Assembly (NCBI GenBank): GCA_965277345.1
Contig: CBDICI010000003.1
Coordinates: 310,001-374,000, forward strand
Direction of reading: 5' to 3'
Length of the DNA: 64,000 nt
DNA from: CAIOYC01 sp965277345
GTDB taxonomy: Bacteria; Pseudomonadota; Alphaproteobacteria; Caulobacterales; Caulobacteraceae
Under the pieces are notes generated by a model. The model was not told where the DNA came from and searched no databases. It saw only the letters and a program-made list of their open reading frames with translations. Each line of letters starts with the position of its first letter. Position 1 is the stretch's first letter. Both the position numbers and the translations under genes were made by a program. This document shows, piece after piece, positions 7,741 to 16,698 of this stretch.

Positions 7741-8417
7741 GCGCCGAGGACCAGAAGCGCCGGGCGGGGGAAGCCGCCGCCGAGCGGGTGCAGGCCGGCA
7801 TGATCGTCGGACTCGGCACGGGCTCCACCGCCGCCTGGTTCGTGAGGGCGCTGGGTGCGCGCGGGCTCGACGTACAGGGCGTCTCCACCTCTGCCGCCAC
7901 CGAGGCGCTGGCGAATGAACGGGGTCTGCGAACCCTGTCGCTGGACCGGGCGCGTTACATCGACCTCACCGTGGATGGGGCGGACGAGATCGGTCCCGGC
8001 CTCTCCCTCATCAAGGGGGGCGGCGCGGCGCTGTTGCGCGAGAAGCTGGTGTGGGAGGCGTCGCGGCGCTGCATCGTCATCGCCGACGCCGCCAAGCGGG
8101 TGGCGACGCTGGGCACGTTCGCCCTGCCCGTAGAAGTGGTGCGCTTTGGCCACCCGCACACCGCCAACGCCATCGCCGACGTGCTCGCCGATTTCGGCTT
8201 CACGCCGCCTCGCCTGCGGATGAAGGATGGCCAGCCTCTGATCACCGACGGTGGGAATGTGATCTACGACGCCGCCTGCGGGGCCATCGAGGAACCGGCG
8301 CAACTCGGCGAGGCGCTGAAGGCCATCACCGGCGTGGTCGATCACGGCCTGTTCCTCGACCTCGCCGACGAGGCCATCATCGGTACGGACACTGGCGTGG
8401 AAATGGTGACGCCCTAG
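7737..8417 (+). CDS. rpiA: Ribose-5-phosphate isomerase A
   Basis: This 226-residue protein has the RpiA signatures GLGTGSTAAWFV (about 22-33), TVDGADEIG (about 77-85) and IKGGGAALLREK (about 91-102, holding the catalytic Glu/Lys area). It interconverts ribose-5-phosphate and ribulose-5-phosphate in the pentose phosphate pathway. Its ATG overlaps the glmU stop by four bases. It feeds nucleotide synthesis and, with the NADPH-using gor downstream, sits in a small redox and sugar cluster. Confidence 0.97.
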   Translation: MSAEDQKRRAGEAAAERVQAGMIVGLGTGSTAAWFVRALGARGLDVQGVSTSAATEALANERGLRTLSLDRARYIDLTVDGADEIGPGLSLIKGGGAALLREKLVWEASRRCIVIADAAKRVATLGTFALPVEVVRFGHPHTANAIADVLADFGFTPPRLRMKDGQPLITDGGNVIYDAACGAIEEPAQLGEALKAITGVVDHGLFLDLADEAIIGTDTGVEMVTP

Positions 8418-8477
8418 ATGGTTGTGCGCTATTTCAAGGTGCAACCGGCGCTCGCCGGGACGGAGTTTGACGTCTGA
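8418..8477 (+). CDS. Possible 19-residue small ORF coupled to gor
   Basis: Directly after the rpiA stop an ATG opens a 19-codon frame (MVVRYFKVQPALAGTEFDV) whose TGA overlaps the gor ATG. No separate Shine-Dalgarno sequence is clear. It could be a leader peptide coupling rpiA and gor translation, or the tail of a lost gene. Openness over such a short length proves little. Confidence 0.2.
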   Translation: MVVRYFKVQPALAGTEFDV

Positions 8478-9871
8478 TGGCTGGCTACGACTACGACCTC
8501 TTCGTCATCGGCGCGGGCTCAGGCGGGGTGCGCGCCGCGCGCCTAGCGGCCATGACCGGGGCCAGGGTGGCGGTGGCGGAGGAGCACCGCGTGGGCGGCA
8601 CCTGCGTCATCCGCGGCTGTGTGCCGAAGAAGTTCATGGTGTTCGCCTCTGACTTCGCCACCCAGTTCGATCTGGCCCGGGGCTATGGCTGGGATGTGCC
8701 GCAGCCGCGCTTCGACTGGGCCCGGTTCCGTGATAGCAAGGATGCCGAAATCGCAAGACTGTCAGGGATCTACGTCTCCAACCTCACCAAGGCGGGAGCG
8801 GACCTGATGCACGGCCGCGCCGTTTTCCAGGATCCCCATACGCTGGAGGTCGAGACCCGGGAGGGCAAGAAGCAGGTCAGCGCGGCGAAGGTGCTGATCG
8901 CCACCGGCGGCCGGCCCAAGTTGCCGGATGACGTGCCGGGGACGGAGTTCGCCATCACCTCCGAGGGCGCTTTTCATCTGCCACAACTGCCCAAGCGGAT
9001 GCTGATCGTCGGCGGCGGTTACATCGCCGTCGAATTCGCCTGTATTTTCCATGGCTTCGGCGTGGAGGTTACACTGGCCTACCGCGGCTCGAACCTGCTG
9101 CGCGGCTTCGACGAGGATGTGCGCGCGCACCTGGCGGAAGAGTTGCACCAGCGCGGCGTCAAGGTGGTTCTGGCCTGCCAGCACGAGCGGATCGAGAAGC
9201 GCGAGGACGGCATCCTGGTCAGCCACGTCACCGACTCCATGGTGATCGAGAGCGAGGTGGTGATGTTCGCCACCGGCCGTGAGCCGCACGTGAAGGGCCT
9301 CGGGCTCGACAAGGCCGGCGTGGAGCTGAACGACAAGGGCGCCGTCGCCGTCGATGCCTACAGCCGCACCAATGTAGAGCACATCTGGGCGGTGGGCGAC
9401 GTCACCGACCGCATGAACCTGACGCCGGTGGCGATCCGCGAGGCCCAGGCCTTTGCCGAAACCGTCTTCCACGACCGGCCCACCCGGTTCGGCTATGACG
9501 CCATCCCCACCGCGGTCTTCTCCCAACCGCCCGTCGGCGTGGTCGGGCTGACGGAGGCGCAGGCGCGCCATCAATTCGGCAAGGTCGATGTCTATCTGAC
9601 GCGCTTTCGCCCGATGAAGACGCTGTTCGCGGGTAGCCAGACGCGGATGCTGATGAAGCTGATCGTCGATCCCAAGACTGACCGGGTGCTGGGCTGTCAC
9701 ATCGTCGGCGACGAGGGGCCCGAAGTGATCCAAGTGGCCGCCATCGCGGTAAAGGCCGGGCTGACCAAGGCGCAGTGGGACGCCACCTGCGCGCTGCATC
9801 CCAGCGTATCCGAAGAGCTGGTGACGATGCGTGATAAATACACCCCCGCGGAACTGGCCGCCGCCGAATGA
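8477..9871 (+). CDS. gor: Glutathione-disulfide reductase
   Basis: This 464-residue pyridine nucleotide-disulfide oxidoreductase has the FAD-binding GAGSGGVRAARLAA near residues 13-26 and the redox-active disulfide GGTCVIRGCVPKK (about 43-55). The NADPH-binding GGGYIAVEFACIF lies near 178-190, the second FAD motif is TNVEHIWAVGDV, and the catalytic HPSVSEE is at the C-terminus. The CVIRGC spacing and HPSxSEE fit glutathione reductase rather than dihydrolipoamide or mercuric reductase. It keeps glutathione reduced. Its stop overlaps the start of the next gene. Confidence 0.94.
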   Translation: MAGYDYDLFVIGAGSGGVRAARLAAMTGARVAVAEEHRVGGTCVIRGCVPKKFMVFASDFATQFDLARGYGWDVPQPRFDWARFRDSKDAEIARLSGIYVSNLTKAGADLMHGRAVFQDPHTLEVETREGKKQVSAAKVLIATGGRPKLPDDVPGTEFAITSEGAFHLPQLPKRMLIVGGGYIAVEFACIFHGFGVEVTLAYRGSNLLRGFDEDVRAHLAEELHQRGVKVVLACQHERIEKREDGILVSHVTDSMVIESEVVMFATGREPHVKGLGLDKAGVELNDKGAVAVDAYSRTNVEHIWAVGDVTDRMNLTPVAIREAQAFAETVFHDRPTRFGYDAIPTAVFSQPPVGVVGLTEAQARHQFGKVDVYLTRFRPMKTLFAGSQTRMLMKLIVDPKTDRVLGCHIVGDEGPEVIQVAAIAVKAGLTKAQWDATCALHPSVSEELVTMRDKYTPAELAAAE

Positions 9872-11154
9872 CGGCCCTGGACGACGCCGAGGTCGCGGCG
9901 CCGGCGCGGGCGCGGTTCGCCTGGAGCACGCTGCGCGGCCGCTGGGCGCTCGGTCTGGTGCTGATCTGCGCCGCCCTGACCGGTCCGATCGGCTATGCCG
10001 GGCAGCTCGGCTATGCGGCGCTGGTCGGATTGGCGGGCATCGCCAGCCTGCCCATGCTCGGGGTCAGGCGCCCGCCCATGCCGGAGATGTTCATCCTGCT
10101 CGCCCTGGTGGTGTGGTGCTGCGCGGCGATGGGCTGGAGCGTCTACAGTCCCGGCCACGATTTCCATAGATACAAGCAGATCGAAGGCCTGACCGCGATC
10201 AAGCTGGTGCTGGAGCTGGCGCTCTACGGCGCCTTCCTGTTCCTGATGCGCGAAATCCCCGACCGTTGGGCGGGCCGGATCTTGGCCACCCTGGCGGTGA
10301 GTCTGATCGCGGCGGCGGTGGTGATGACCATCGACGCCTTTACCGGGCAATCACTTTATCGGGGCTTTCGGCTGTCGGCCCATGCGGTCGGCAAGGCGGA
10401 AATGATCCAGAGCAAGGCGGCGCGGGGCAGCTATACCCTGGCCCTGCTGTTCTGGCCCGTGGCGCTGTGGATGCGCCGGTCGCGTTGGAACATTGCTCTG
10501 GCGGTCTTCGTGCTGGGCTTCTTCGCCGCCGCGGTGGGGCTGAACGTGGCGGCGCCGATCATGGCGGTGCTGTTGGGTGGGATGGCGTTCTTTGCCGTCA
10601 GACAGTTCGGCCGCCCGGCGATCTGGGTCCTGCTCTGCGTGACGGTGATCTATTTCGCGCTGGCCCCGACCCTGATCGACCTGTTCGGCCGCTATATCCC
10701 CGCCATGCACAATACCGAAGGCGTCGCCAAGGAGTCGTGGAGCGCGCGCGTGGCCATCTGGCGCTTCGTGGCGCAGAAGGTGGCGGAGCGGCCCTGGCTC
10801 GGCTGGGGCATGGATTCCAGCCGCGTGTTCGACCCCATCCCGCTCCATCCGCACAGCGCGGCGATGCAGGTGTGGTTGGAGCTCGGCATGGTCGGCGCGG
10901 CCCTCGCCGCCCTGTTCTGGGCTTGGCTGTGGGCCCGGATCGGCGCGGTGACGGAGCGTAGCCGCGCCGACGGCGGCGTGGCGGCGGCGGTGGCGGTGGC
11001 CTATCTCACCATCGGCGGGCTGAGCTTCGGCGTCTGGCAGGAGTGGTGGCTGGCCATGGGGACGCTCGGGGTGGTGTTCTGCATCGTCTTCGCCAAGGCG
11101 TTCAGGGACTGGACCGGCGCGGACGAGATGGCCGAACTGATCCCCCTCGGCTGA
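9868..11154 (+). CDS. O-antigen ligase / polymerase-like membrane protein (Wzy/WaaL family)
   Basis: This 428-residue, strongly hydrophobic protein has about 10-12 membrane segments and a larger loop in the second half. The segment HPHSAAMQVWLELGMVGAAL (about 328-347) matches the Wzy_C signature in which a conserved His is followed by a membrane helix with Glu. Members ligate or polymerise O-antigen or other undecaprenyl-linked glycans at the periplasmic face. ATG 9868 overlaps the gor stop (ATGA). Ligase and polymerase cannot be told apart by sequence alone. Confidence 0.82.
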   Translation: MTALDDAEVAAPARARFAWSTLRGRWALGLVLICAALTGPIGYAGQLGYAALVGLAGIASLPMLGVRRPPMPEMFILLALVVWCCAAMGWSVYSPGHDFHRYKQIEGLTAIKLVLELALYGAFLFLMREIPDRWAGRILATLAVSLIAAAVVMTIDAFTGQSLYRGFRLSAHAVGKAEMIQSKAARGSYTLALLFWPVALWMRRSRWNIALAVFVLGFFAAAVGLNVAAPIMAVLLGGMAFFAVRQFGRPAIWVLLCVTVIYFALAPTLIDLFGRYIPAMHNTEGVAKESWSARVAIWRFVAQKVAERPWLGWGMDSSRVFDPIPLHPHSAAMQVWLELGMVGAALAALFWAWLWARIGAVTERSRADGGVAAAVAVAYLTIGGLSFGVWQEWWLAMGTLGVVFCIVFAKAFRDWTGADEMAELIPLG

Positions 11155-11228
11155 CCCCGGCGGCAAAGTCCCTCCCCAAGTCGCCGCATTTCCCCTATAT
11201 GCCCCCGCTTCAAACGAACGCGACGCCC

Positions 11229-12614
11229 ATGCCTGTGAACGACCGTTGGACCCCTTCGAGCTGGCGCGCCCGACCCGCGCGGCACATGCCGGACGACTAT
11301 CCGGACGCCGCCGCCCTTGCGGCGGTGGAAGACGAGCTGCGCCGCCTGCCGCCGCTGGTGTTCGCGGGCGAGGCGCGGCGACTGACCGCACTGCTCCGCG
11401 ACGTGGCCGACGGCAAGGCCTTCCTGCTGCAGGGCGGCGATTGCGCCGAAAGCTTCAAGGAGTTCCACGCCGACAACATCCGCGACACCTTCCGCCTGAT
11501 CCTGCAGATGGCGGTGGTGCTGACCTTCGCGGGGGGCAAGCCGGTGGTGAAGCTCGGCCGGATCGCCGGCCAGTTCGCCAAGCCGCGGTCGGAGCCGACC
11601 GAGACGATCGACGGGGTGACCCTGCCCTCCTATCGCGGCGACAACATCAACGGCCAGGCCTTCGATCCCATCGAGCGGGCGCCCGACCCGCAGCGCCTGC
11701 TCAAGGCCTATGGCCAGTCGGCGGCGACGCTGAATCTGCTGCGCGCCTTCGCGGGCGGCGGCTATGCCGATCTCTACAACCTCCACCGCTGGACGCTGGG
11801 CTTCGTCGACGGCAGTCCCAACGGCGCGCGCTATCGCGAGCTGGCCGACAAGATTTCCGACAGCCTCAGCTTCATGCAGGCGGTGGGGGTGACGCCGGCC
11901 ACCCATTCGGACCTGCACCGGGTGGAGTTCTTCACCAGCCACGAGGCGCTGCTGCTCGGGGTGGAGGAGGCGATGACCCGGGTCGATTCCACATCCGGCG
12001 ACTGGTACGACACTTCCGCCCATCTGGTCTGGATCGGCGAGCGCACCCGCCAGCTCGACGGCGCGCATGTGGAGTTCTGCCGCGGGATCAGGAACCCCAT
12101 CGCCATGAAGGTCGGCGCCACGCTGGAGCCGGACGCGCTGCTCCGCCTGATCGAGGTGCTGAACCCGCATGACGTCCCCGGCCGCCTGACCCTGATCGGC
12201 CGCTTCGGGCACGATCGGATCGCCTCCCGCCTGCCTGCCTTGATGCGGGCGGTAAAGCAGGCGGGGCGCAGGGTGGTGTGGTCCATCGACCCCATGCACG
12301 GCAACACGCTGAAGGCCGCCAACGGCTACAAGACCCGGCCCTTCGACCGCATCCTGTCGGAGGTGAGGAGCTTCATCGAGGTGGCGGGGGCCGAGGGCGT
12401 CCACCCCGGCGGCGTGCATCTGGAGATGACCGGCCAGGACGTGACCGAGTGCCTGGGCGGCGCGCGGGCGCTGACCGAGCACGATCTGGCCGACCGGTAC
12501 CACACCCATTGCGACCCGCGCCTGAACGCCGATCAGGCGCTGGAGCTGGCCTTTCTGGTGGCCGAGCGCCTCCGCGCCCGCCGCGAGGCCGAGCCGGTCG
12601 CCGCCGCCGTCTAG
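11229..12614 (+). CDS. aroG: Class II 3-deoxy-7-phosphoheptulonate (DAHP) synthase
   Basis: This 461-residue plant/Streptomyces-type DAHP synthase shows LLQGGDCAESF (about 67-77), the metal/substrate motif IDPMHGNT (about 352-359), and GGVHLEMTGQDVTECLGG (about 392-409). It catalyses the first shikimate step from phosphoenolpyruvate and erythrose-4-phosphate. The start MPVNDRWTPSSW fits the usual family N-terminus. No strong Shine-Dalgarno sequence is present, and a frame continuing upstream is not needed. The tryptophan genes lie about 32 kb away in the same window. No ACT regulatory domain is present. Confidence 0.95.
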   Translation: MPVNDRWTPSSWRARPARHMPDDYPDAAALAAVEDELRRLPPLVFAGEARRLTALLRDVADGKAFLLQGGDCAESFKEFHADNIRDTFRLILQMAVVLTFAGGKPVVKLGRIAGQFAKPRSEPTETIDGVTLPSYRGDNINGQAFDPIERAPDPQRLLKAYGQSAATLNLLRAFAGGGYADLYNLHRWTLGFVDGSPNGARYRELADKISDSLSFMQAVGVTPATHSDLHRVEFFTSHEALLLGVEEAMTRVDSTSGDWYDTSAHLVWIGERTRQLDGAHVEFCRGIRNPIAMKVGATLEPDALLRLIEVLNPHDVPGRLTLIGRFGHDRIASRLPALMRAVKQAGRRVVWSIDPMHGNTLKAANGYKTRPFDRILSEVRSFIEVAGAEGVHPGGVHLEMTGQDVTECLGGARALTEHDLADRYHTHCDPRLNADQALELAFLVAERLRARREAEPVAAAV

Positions 12615-12721
12615 CACCGGCACGCGTGCAACGCGGCCACAACGGGATGGAATTTCATTCACGGGGTTGAGCGGTCGCGTTCACGCCGTCATGGTCCGCG
12701 CCCTTTTCAGGAGCGGTTCCC

Positions 12722-14083
12722 ATGTCTCGGGCCAGGCAGCCCGACCGCCGGTGGCGGCGCGATCTTTCCGACCTGTTGCGCCTCGCTGCGCCGGTGGTGG
12801 GCGCGCGCCTCGGCATCATGACCATGGGCCTGTCGGACTCCATCGTCGTCGGCCGCTATTCGGCGCGGGAGCTGGGCTACCATGCCCTCGGCTGGGCCCC
12901 CACCAGCATCGTCGTCACCATGCTGGTGGGCCTGCTCACCGGGGCGCAGGTGATGACCGCCCGCGCCATCGGCGAGGGTCGGCCGGAGGTGGCCGGCGCG
13001 GTGCTGCGGCGCTCCCTCGTCTACGCCCTTTGGATCGGGGTGATCTCCAGCGCGCTGTTCTTCGCCGTCGGGCCGATCGGCTTGGCGCACGTGGGTCTGG
13101 CGCCGGATCTGGCCGCCGGGGCGAGCCGGGTGCTGCTGGTGTTCACCCTGTCGCTGACCCCCTATGCCGTATCCTGCGCCGCCGCCTTCTGGCTGGAGGG
13201 GCTCGGCCGTCCCCAGCCCGGCATGTGGCTGATGTGGCTCGCCAATGTGGTGAACCTGGCGGTCGATCTGGTGCTGGTGCCGGGGCGGTTCGGCCTGCAT
13301 CCCCTCGGCGCGCTCGGCGGCGCCTGGGCGACATTCACGGCGCGCACCTTCCTCGGCCTGGCGCTGTTGGCGTGGATCGCCTGCATGAAGGACGCGCGCC
13401 AGCTGGGCGTTTTCAGCCGCGTTGTGCGTCACCGACGGGCGGAGGTGGAGCAGCGGCGGGTGGGCTACGGCGCGGGGGCCTCCAACGCCTTCGAGGTGAC
13501 AGCCTTCGCCAGCCTGAACCTGTTCGCGGGCTGGCTCGGCGGCTTCGCCGTCGCCGCCTGGTCGGTGACCATCAACGTGGCGGCCATCGTCTTCATGGCG
13601 CCGCTTGGGCTGAGCACTGCGACGGCGGTGCTGGTCGGACGGGCCTATGGCGCGCGCGACCCGGAGGGGGTGAAGCGGGCGGGGGAAATCTCCTTCGCTG
13701 TCGCCAGCGTGTTCGGCGTGGTGATCGCGCTCGTCACCTTCCCGGCGGCGGCGCTGATCGCCGGCGGCTATACGCACGAGCCGACCACCCAAGCCCTGGC
13801 GGCCGGCGCCATCGCGCTCGGCTGCGCCTTCTTCTGGCCGGACGCGCTGCAGGTCGTGGCGGCCCAGGCGCTGCGGGCGCGGGGCGACGTGCTGCTGCCC
13901 AGCGTCACCCACCTGACCAGCTATGTGATGGTCATGATGCCGCTGGCCTGGTGGCTCGCCCTGCCGCTACACATGGGGGTCGGGGGGCTGATGTGGGCGG
14001 TGATCGTCGCCAGCTATCTGGCCGCCGCCCTCCTGCTGGGGCGCTTTTGGCTCTTGGTGCGGCGAGACCGGTCGGCAGCCTAG
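12722..14083 (+). CDS. MATE-family multidrug efflux transporter
   Basis: This 453-residue membrane protein has about 12 predicted helices in two similar halves; the first begins LLRLAAPVVGARLGIMTMG and the second follows a cytoplasmic loop rich in Arg/Glu (VRHRRAEVEQRR, about 237-248). This is the NorM/MATE layout of Na+- or H+-driven drug exporters. AGGAG sits upstream of ATG 12722. The TAG stop lies within the first arm of the downstream palindromic element. Substrate is unknown. Confidence 0.9.
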   Translation: MSRARQPDRRWRRDLSDLLRLAAPVVGARLGIMTMGLSDSIVVGRYSARELGYHALGWAPTSIVVTMLVGLLTGAQVMTARAIGEGRPEVAGAVLRRSLVYALWIGVISSALFFAVGPIGLAHVGLAPDLAAGASRVLLVFTLSLTPYAVSCAAAFWLEGLGRPQPGMWLMWLANVVNLAVDLVLVPGRFGLHPLGALGGAWATFTARTFLGLALLAWIACMKDARQLGVFSRVVRHRRAEVEQRRVGYGAGASNAFEVTAFASLNLFAGWLGGFAVAAWSVTINVAAIVFMAPLGLSTATAVLVGRAYGARDPEGVKRAGEISFAVASVFGVVIALVTFPAAALIAGGYTHEPTTQALAAGAIALGCAFFWPDALQVVAAQALRARGDVLLPSVTHLTSYVMVMMPLAWWLALPLHMGVGGLMWAVIVASYLAAALLLGRFWLLVRRDRSAA

Positions 14084-14184
14084 AGCATGATCGTTTCGGA
14101 TGGAATCATCCGAAGCGTGAATCATGCTCTAAACTCAAAGTGTAGACCCTGATTCACGGCTCGATATGAGCCGATCAGGGTCTA
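14082..14184. repeat. Bipartite REP-like palindromic element, copy A
   Basis: Two hairpins lie in tandem. Hairpin 1 (14082-14130) has outer arms AGAGCATGAT and ATCATGCTCT and an inner near-palindrome (TTCGGAT with ATCCGAA). After the 12-base spacer 14131-14142, hairpin 2 (14143-14184) has outer arms TAGACCCTGAT and ATCAGGGTCTA and inner arms CGGCTC/GAGCCG. The ends coincide with the TAG stop of the MATE gene and the TAG stop of the convergent gene. The same two-hairpin order recurs at 36158-36273. It may also act as a bidirectional terminator, although no long T-run is present. Confidence 0.85.
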
Positions 14185-15072
14185 GGCTCCCAGCACCCAG
14201 CCCTCCTCGTGCTGGACGTCGATCACGGCGTCGGCAGGGAAGTCCTTGGCGGGGGCGAAGGCGGGGGCGAGCTTGCCGGCCTCATCCAGGCGCGCGAAGT
14301 GGTGGCAGAGGGTGCGCACCTGGGCCTGGTCCTTGATCTCGCCCGCCAGCGGCTCGGGCTTGATCAGCGAGGGATAGACCTCGGCCGCCACCACATCGAC
14401 ACCCACGAGGTCGGCTTCGGTCAGCGCCTTCCACCCGGTCTCGAACGGCCAGACCTTGAAGCCCTCGCCCCGCGCCGCCTTCAACCGACCCACGGCGGGA
14501 ATGCCGACGATGGCCTGGCTGCCCACCGTGCCGTTGCCGAAGATCTGCCAGACCGACTTCGAGCCCTTGGCGGCGACCTCGGCGTGGCGCAGCACCGGCG
14601 GCACATCCACGCCATGCTCGGGCTTGGTGGATTGCAGCCAGGTCTGCACGTCCTTGGGCGGCGAGCCCCAGAACGGCCGCGCCTCGCCGGTCATCAGCCG
14701 GTTCATCTTGTTGGCGACGGCGAAGCGGTTGTTGGTGTTGTCCGCCTTGTCGACCACGTTGGCGCCGAGGAAGGCCCACAGGCCGGCCCAGCGCTCGTCC
14801 TTCAGCTTCAGCGCCGCGCCGGAGCCGCGGGGAAACCCCAGCGGAAAGTCGAAGCCGAGCAGGGTGCGCTCGCCGCGCCGCTTCAGGTCGTCGAGCACGG
14901 CGTTTAACCGCGCCTCAGCCTCCACGCGCGTCGAGGGATTGAAGGCCTCGAAGGTGAACTGGAAGCGCACGTCGCGCTTCATCACCCCGATCCAGATAGA
15001 GTCCGCCCCCGTCTTCGGCTTGGCGTTGGCGCTCCAGTCGGCGATCACATAGGCGTTGAACAGGCGCGCCAC
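14182..15072 (-). CDS. Conserved hypothetical protein, RNase H-fold/DUF429-like guess
   Basis: This protein of about 296 residues is not confidently recognised. The N-terminal stretch NAYVIADWSANAKPKTGADS and the later LLGFDFPLGFP resemble the paired Asp motifs of DUF429-like RNase H-fold proteins, and VAAEVYPSL near the C-terminus fits that idea. There is no signal peptide or membrane helix. The frame extends to GTG 15132, but GTG 15072 is preferred because GGAG lies seven bases upstream and homology-like sequence begins there. It is convergent with the MATE gene across the palindromic element and divergent from the oxidoreductase. Confidence 0.7.
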   Translation of the reverse strand: MARLFNAYVIADWSANAKPKTGADSIWIGVMKRDVRFQFTFEAFNPSTRVEAEARLNAVLDDLKRRGERTLLGFDFPLGFPRGSGAALKLKDERWAGLWAFLGANVVDKADNTNNRFAVANKMNRLMTGEARPFWGSPPKDVQTWLQSTKPEHGVDVPPVLRHAEVAAKGSKSVWQIFGNGTVGSQAIVGIPAVGRLKAARGEGFKVWPFETGWKALTEADLVGVDVVAAEVYPSLIKPEPLAGEIKDQAQVRTLCHHFARLDEAGKLAPAFAPAKDFPADAVIDVQHEEGWVLGA

Positions 15073-15176
15073 GACGGTACTCCGGGCAGTGAGCGCGCCT
15101 TCTACAGCGCCTGCCCCGCCGCTTGAAGTCACGATCTGGGGTTGGCCTTGGCCAATGAAGGGATAGAAGGCGCGCC

Positions 15177-16097
15177 ATGACTCAGGACCTCAGATGCGGC
15201 GTCATCGGCGCCGGGGTGTTCGGCGGCTATCACGCCAACCAGTACGCCAGGCTGCCGGGAGCCACCCTGGCGGCGGTGTTCGATCCGCACCTGGAGCGGG
15301 CGCAGGCCATCGCCGGGCCGCTGGGGGCGCAGGCCTTCACCGACCGGGCGGCGTTCCTGGAGGCGGTGGACGCGGTATCGATCACCTCCCCCGCCACCAC
15401 CCATTTCGATGCGGCCCTGGCGGCGTTGAAGGCCGGCAAGGCCACCTATGTGGAGAAGCCGCTGGCCGTCGCCATGGACGACGCCGAGGCGCTGATCGCC
15501 GCCGCGCGCACGGCCGGGCGACCATTGGGCGTGGGGCATCAGGAACGGATGGTGTTCAGGGCCATGGGCCTGTTCGACGTACCGGAAAAGCCGGTGCGGC
15601 TGGAAGCGATCCGGCGGGGAACCTACAGCCCGCGCAACCTCGACGTCTCCTGCGTGCTCGACCTGATGATCCACGACATCGACCTGGCGCTCGCCCTGTC
15701 CGGCGCCGAGGGGATGGGCGTGGAGGCGCAGGCGCACACCCTGCACGGCCCCTTCGCCGACGCGGTGAAGGCCGAGGCGATCTTCGACGACGGGCTGGTG
15801 GCGCTGTTCGACGCCTCCAGAATCGCGGAGGCGCGCGAGCGGCGGATGCGCATCGTCTATCCCTCCGGCGAGGTGGAGATCGATTTTCTCACCCGCGCCT
15901 TTCGCAACACCACCCCCTTCGCCCTCGACCCCGACTTTACCGAGACGCCCATCGGCAAGGATCCGCTCGGCGCGGCGCTGGGCGCCTTCGTGGCGGCGGC
16001 GCGGGGCGAACTCGATCGTCTGCCCGCCGAAGCGGAGGAGGGCGCCCGCGCACTCGACCTGGCGCTGGCTGTGGAGCGGGCCGGGGAGGAAGGCTGA
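15177..16097 (+). CDS. Gfo/Idh/MocA-family oxidoreductase
   Basis: This 306-residue protein has an N-terminal Rossmann motif GVIGAGVFGGYHANQYA (about 8-24) and the family motif YVEKPLAVAMDDAEALI (about 91-107), in which the Lys of EKP is catalytic. The C-terminal half fits the alpha/beta substrate domain. Members reduce or oxidise sugars and related compounds with NAD(P). Neighbours do not reveal the substrate. A divergent gene starts about 100 bases upstream. Confidence 0.9.
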   Translation: MTQDLRCGVIGAGVFGGYHANQYARLPGATLAAVFDPHLERAQAIAGPLGAQAFTDRAAFLEAVDAVSITSPATTHFDAALAALKAGKATYVEKPLAVAMDDAEALIAAARTAGRPLGVGHQERMVFRAMGLFDVPEKPVRLEAIRRGTYSPRNLDVSCVLDLMIHDIDLALALSGAEGMGVEAQAHTLHGPFADAVKAEAIFDDGLVALFDASRIAEARERRMRIVYPSGEVEIDFLTRAFRNTTPFALDPDFTETPIGKDPLGAALGAFVAAARGELDRLPAEAEEGARALDLALAVERAGEEG

Positions 16098-16151
16098 CGG
16101 AACGGCGCCGGGCGCCGTGGGTTTTGGCTTTGGAGCAGAAGGAGAGCCGTC

Positions 16152-16358
16152 ATGGCCGAACTCGACACCAAGGACCGCAAGAGCCTGCCGAGGTCCAAAT
16201 TCGCCGAGCCTGACAAGAAGGCCTATCCGATTGAGGACAAGGCCCATGCCAGGAACGCCAAGGCCCGCGCCAGCCAGGCGACGAACGCCGGCCGCATGTC
16301 CAAGGCAGAGGAAAAGCGCATCGACACCAAGGCCGACGCGGTGCTCGGCAAGCACTGA
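16152..16358 (+). CDS. Small basic hypothetical protein (68 residues)
   Basis: The sequence is Lys/Ala-rich and highly charged (MAELDTKDRKSLPRSKFAEP at the start, KAEEKRIDTKADAVLGKH at the end), with no hydrophobic segment. Short proteins of this style are common in alphaproteobacteria near stress or housekeeping genes, but their function is not established. A good Shine-Dalgarno sequence (AAGGAGA) precedes ATG 16152, which supports translation. It is 54 bases downstream of the oxidoreductase and could be cotranscribed. Confidence 0.72.
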   Translation: MAELDTKDRKSLPRSKFAEPDKKAYPIEDKAHARNAKARASQATNAGRMSKAEEKRIDTKADAVLGKH

Positions 16359-16503
16359 GGTCCGTTGCCAGCGGCCCACCGGCGCGGGGCCGATTGCGCG
16401 CAGCGTCCGCTTGCCTCAGAAACGCGCCGCTGATAAAGCGCTCGGCTCCGGCGAGGGCCGCGCGTCATTGGGTTAGCTCCGGGGCGCAAAGCCCGATGCC
16501 TGA

Positions 16504-16579
16504 AGGAGTGTAGCTCAGCTGGTAGAGCATCGGTCTCCAAAACCGAGGGCCGGGGGTTCGAGTCCCTCCACTCCTGCCA
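16504..16579 (+). tRNA. tRNA-Trp (anticodon CCA)
   Basis: Full cloverleaf: acceptor AGGAGTG pairs with CACTCCT, the D arm is GCTC/GAGC, the anticodon arm is TCGGT/ACCGA around CTCCAAA with anticodon CCA, and the T loop is TTCGAGT. The discriminator is G and CCA is encoded at 16577-16579. It precedes secE, a position conserved in many proteobacteria. Confidence 0.97.
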
Positions 16580-16698
16580 CCCCACTCCACCCGCGTCGAA
16601 CCGTCGGGCGCCTGACGCGGGCCCTGCAAGAGCCCTATATCCGGTCCGACCGGCCCACAACCGGGGAAAGCCCGGAACGAGAGGAACGAACGGCCCCC

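Noticed and set aside
11043..11228. Upstream extension of the DAHP synthase frame
   Set aside because: It overlaps the O-antigen ligase gene and the extra residues are not DAHP synthase-like. ATG 11229 gives the normal family N-terminus.
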